Source of the DNA: Blastococcus sp. PRF04-17 | GTDB lineage: Bacteria > Actinomycetota > Actinomycetes > Mycobacteriales > Geodermatophilaceae | Assembly (NCBI RefSeq): GCF_023016265.1 | Contig: NZ_CP095412.1 | Span: forward strand, 62,001 to 126,000 | Direction: 5' to 3' | DNA length: 64,000 bases | Part shown: positions 63,057 through 64,000 of the stretch, in pieces | Layout: every line of letters begins with the position of its first letter | Position numbering within the stretch: the first letter of the stretch is position 1 | Notes under the pieces: generated by a model | Seen by the model: only the letters and a program-made list of their open reading frames with translations | Databases searched by the model: none | What the model was told of the DNA's origin: nothing | Translations under genes and position numbers: made by a program

Positions 63057-64000
63057 TCAGGGGCCGACGAACCACAGGAGCTGGGTGTCCTCCCGCGGGG
63101 TGTCGCACTCGCCGATGAGCAGCGCCCCGCCCGGGGCCGGCAGCAGTGCCCGCACGTCCAGCCGGGGCGAGCAGCCCAGCAGGATCGATCCCCGGACCTC
63201 CCCGGTGGTCAGGTCGACGGCTCGCACGCCCTCCGCGGCGGGGATCAGCGCCCACACCTGCGCCGGCTCGACGACCAGCGCGTAGGTGAAGATGCGGTCC
63301 TCGATCTGGGCCAGCAGCGGCCCGGCGCCGCCGCCCTCGGGGATCGCCAGGATCCACCCGCCCTCGTCCACCTCGACCAGGAGGAACACCGTCCCGTCGG
63401 GCGTGGCGGCGACGGCCTGCGTCTCGGCACCCTCCGCGAGGTCGGTCGCCCGCACCCCCTTGCCGTCGGGCCGGAGGGAGGCGTCGAACCGCAGCAGCGT
63501 CGGGATCCGGTCGGTCAGCACCTCGGTGGGGGAGGCGTCGAACGCCACGGTCACCCCGCCGTCGGGGCGGGCCACGAGCCCCGCCAGCTGCCGGCCGACG
63601 GGGGCCTGCGACACGGCGGCGACGTCGTCGGTCACGTCCCGGTCCTCGACCACCACGCCGGTCCGGACGTCGACGGCGACCAGGCGCTCGTCGACGCCGT
63701 CGTCCCGCTCGACCGTCGAGAAGAGGTACAGCGCGCCGCCGGCCAGTGCGGAGCGCCCGGTCGCCGAGACGGTGCCCCGGCGCAACGGGACGACGACGCG
63801 CGAGCTCACGGCGCCGGTCGCCGGGTCCACGACGGAGAAGCCGGAGGCCCCGCCGTCCGGGGTGCGCAGCTGGCCGCTGACGACGACGGCGCCGTCGTCG
63901 GCGAGGTGCACGTCCCAGACGTCGTGCATGCGGGGGAGCGGGACCGAGGCCAGGACGGCCAGGGACCCCGGCGCCACGCTGACCACCTGGTGCGGCAGGT
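63057..64000 (-). CDS. Beta-propeller-like hypothetical protein, 5' end outside the window
   Basis: At least 313 codons. It has repeated strand patterns spaced about 45 residues (VVVSGQLRTPDGGASGFSVVDPATG, LYLFSTVERDDGVDERLVAVDVRTG, VFLLVEVDEGGWILAIPEG, VWALIPAAEGVRAVDLTTG), as in a WD- or PQQ-like propeller. The frame stays open past an internal GTG (LPHQVVSVAPGSL) to the window edge, so the real N-terminus, perhaps with a signal peptide, lies to the right. Function is unknown. Confidence 0.7.
   Translation of the reverse strand, partial: LPHQVVSVAPGSLAVLASVPLPRMHDVWDVHLADDGAVVVSGQLRTPDGGASGFSVVDPATGAVSSRVVVPLRRGTVSATGRSALAGGALYLFSTVERDDGVDERLVAVDVRTGVVVEDRDVTDDVAAVSQAPVGRQLAGLVARPDGGVTVAFDASPTEVLTDRIPTLLRFDASLRPDGKGVRATDLAEGAETQAVAATPDGTVFLLVEVDEGGWILAIPEGGGAGPLLAQIEDRIFTYALVVEPAQVWALIPAAEGVRAVDLTTGEVRGSILLGCSPRLDVRALLPAPGGALLIGECDTPREDTQLLWFVGP

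Overview
The window is high-GC DNA, by eye about 70 percent G+C. It looks like the chromosome of an actinobacterium: there is a WhiB-type iron-sulfur regulator, a probable mycothiol-dependent isomerase, an Lsr2-like DNA-binding tail, a DUF222-HNH protein, a bacteriophytochrome-SpoIIE phosphatase and several apparently leaderless GTG/ATG starts placed 6-7 nt after a TANNNT box. The gene content recalls Geodermatophilaceae (Blastococcus, Geodermatophilus, Modestobacter), but that family call is inference. No rRNA, tRNA or CRISPR array was seen.

Positions 1-26300 form an accessory island. It is bounded and littered by insertion sequences: an IS21-family element cut by the left edge, an IS3-family element beside a 213-bp inverted fragment of itself, a second decayed IS21 element, and an IS481-family element with a 6-bp target duplication. 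Truncated host genes (a zinc-ribbon/SHOCT protein, an AarF-type kinase, a CocE/NonD hydrolase) mark the scars. Inside is a defence block. On the plus strand lie two cytosine-5 DNA methyltransferases and a Vsr-type nuclease, and between them on the minus strand an NgoMIV-type restriction endonuclease. Next to them is a minus-strand operon of five tightly packed genes (18924 to 7101): a 1555-residue sacsin/Hsp90-like ATPase fused to a superfamily 2 helicase, a NERD-nuclease/UvrD-like helicase, a DrmA-type helicase, a DrmB-type DUF1998 protein and an unrecognised 214-residue protein. DrmA-DrmB is the core of DISARM, but no phospholipase-D-like DrmC was found and the two upstream genes are not standard DISARM parts. 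This is the best candidate here for an undescribed or variant antiviral system.

Positions 24199-26300 hold a 55-codon leaderless ORF, a GIY-YIG protein and the IS481 element that landed on its stop codon. From about 26367 to the right edge the DNA reads as ordinary chromosome: an ADP-ribosylglycohydrolase-phosphatase fusion, a peptidoglycan glycosyltransferase, WhiB, an SMP-30 lactonase, DUF222-HNH, a Rieske/DUF2231 protein with a hemerythrin, a CocE/NonD hydrolase, an NlpC/P60 hydrolase behind a c-di-AMP riboswitch, an ABC exporter divergent from a two-component system, a flavodoxin, a voltage-sensor-like protein, a 2-hydroxyacid dehydrogenase, a partner-switching/phytochrome signalling cluster, an HNH-excalibur protein, a PHA-synthase-like protein, RtcB, a FitAB toxin-antitoxin pair, an ERCC4-Lsr2 nuclease, a very large DUF4011 helicase, a DUF6884-like protein, a DEDD exonuclease and a DUF1707 protein.

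One caution applies throughout. At least 16 genes or pseudogenes need a one- or two-base correction to stay in frame, and most of these sites are runs of 3-6 C or G. This is what homopolymer sequencing error looks like, so several broken genes (MTase 2, DrmB, NERD-UvrD, PhaC and others) may be intact in the organism. For these the spans given are the frame-corrected ones.
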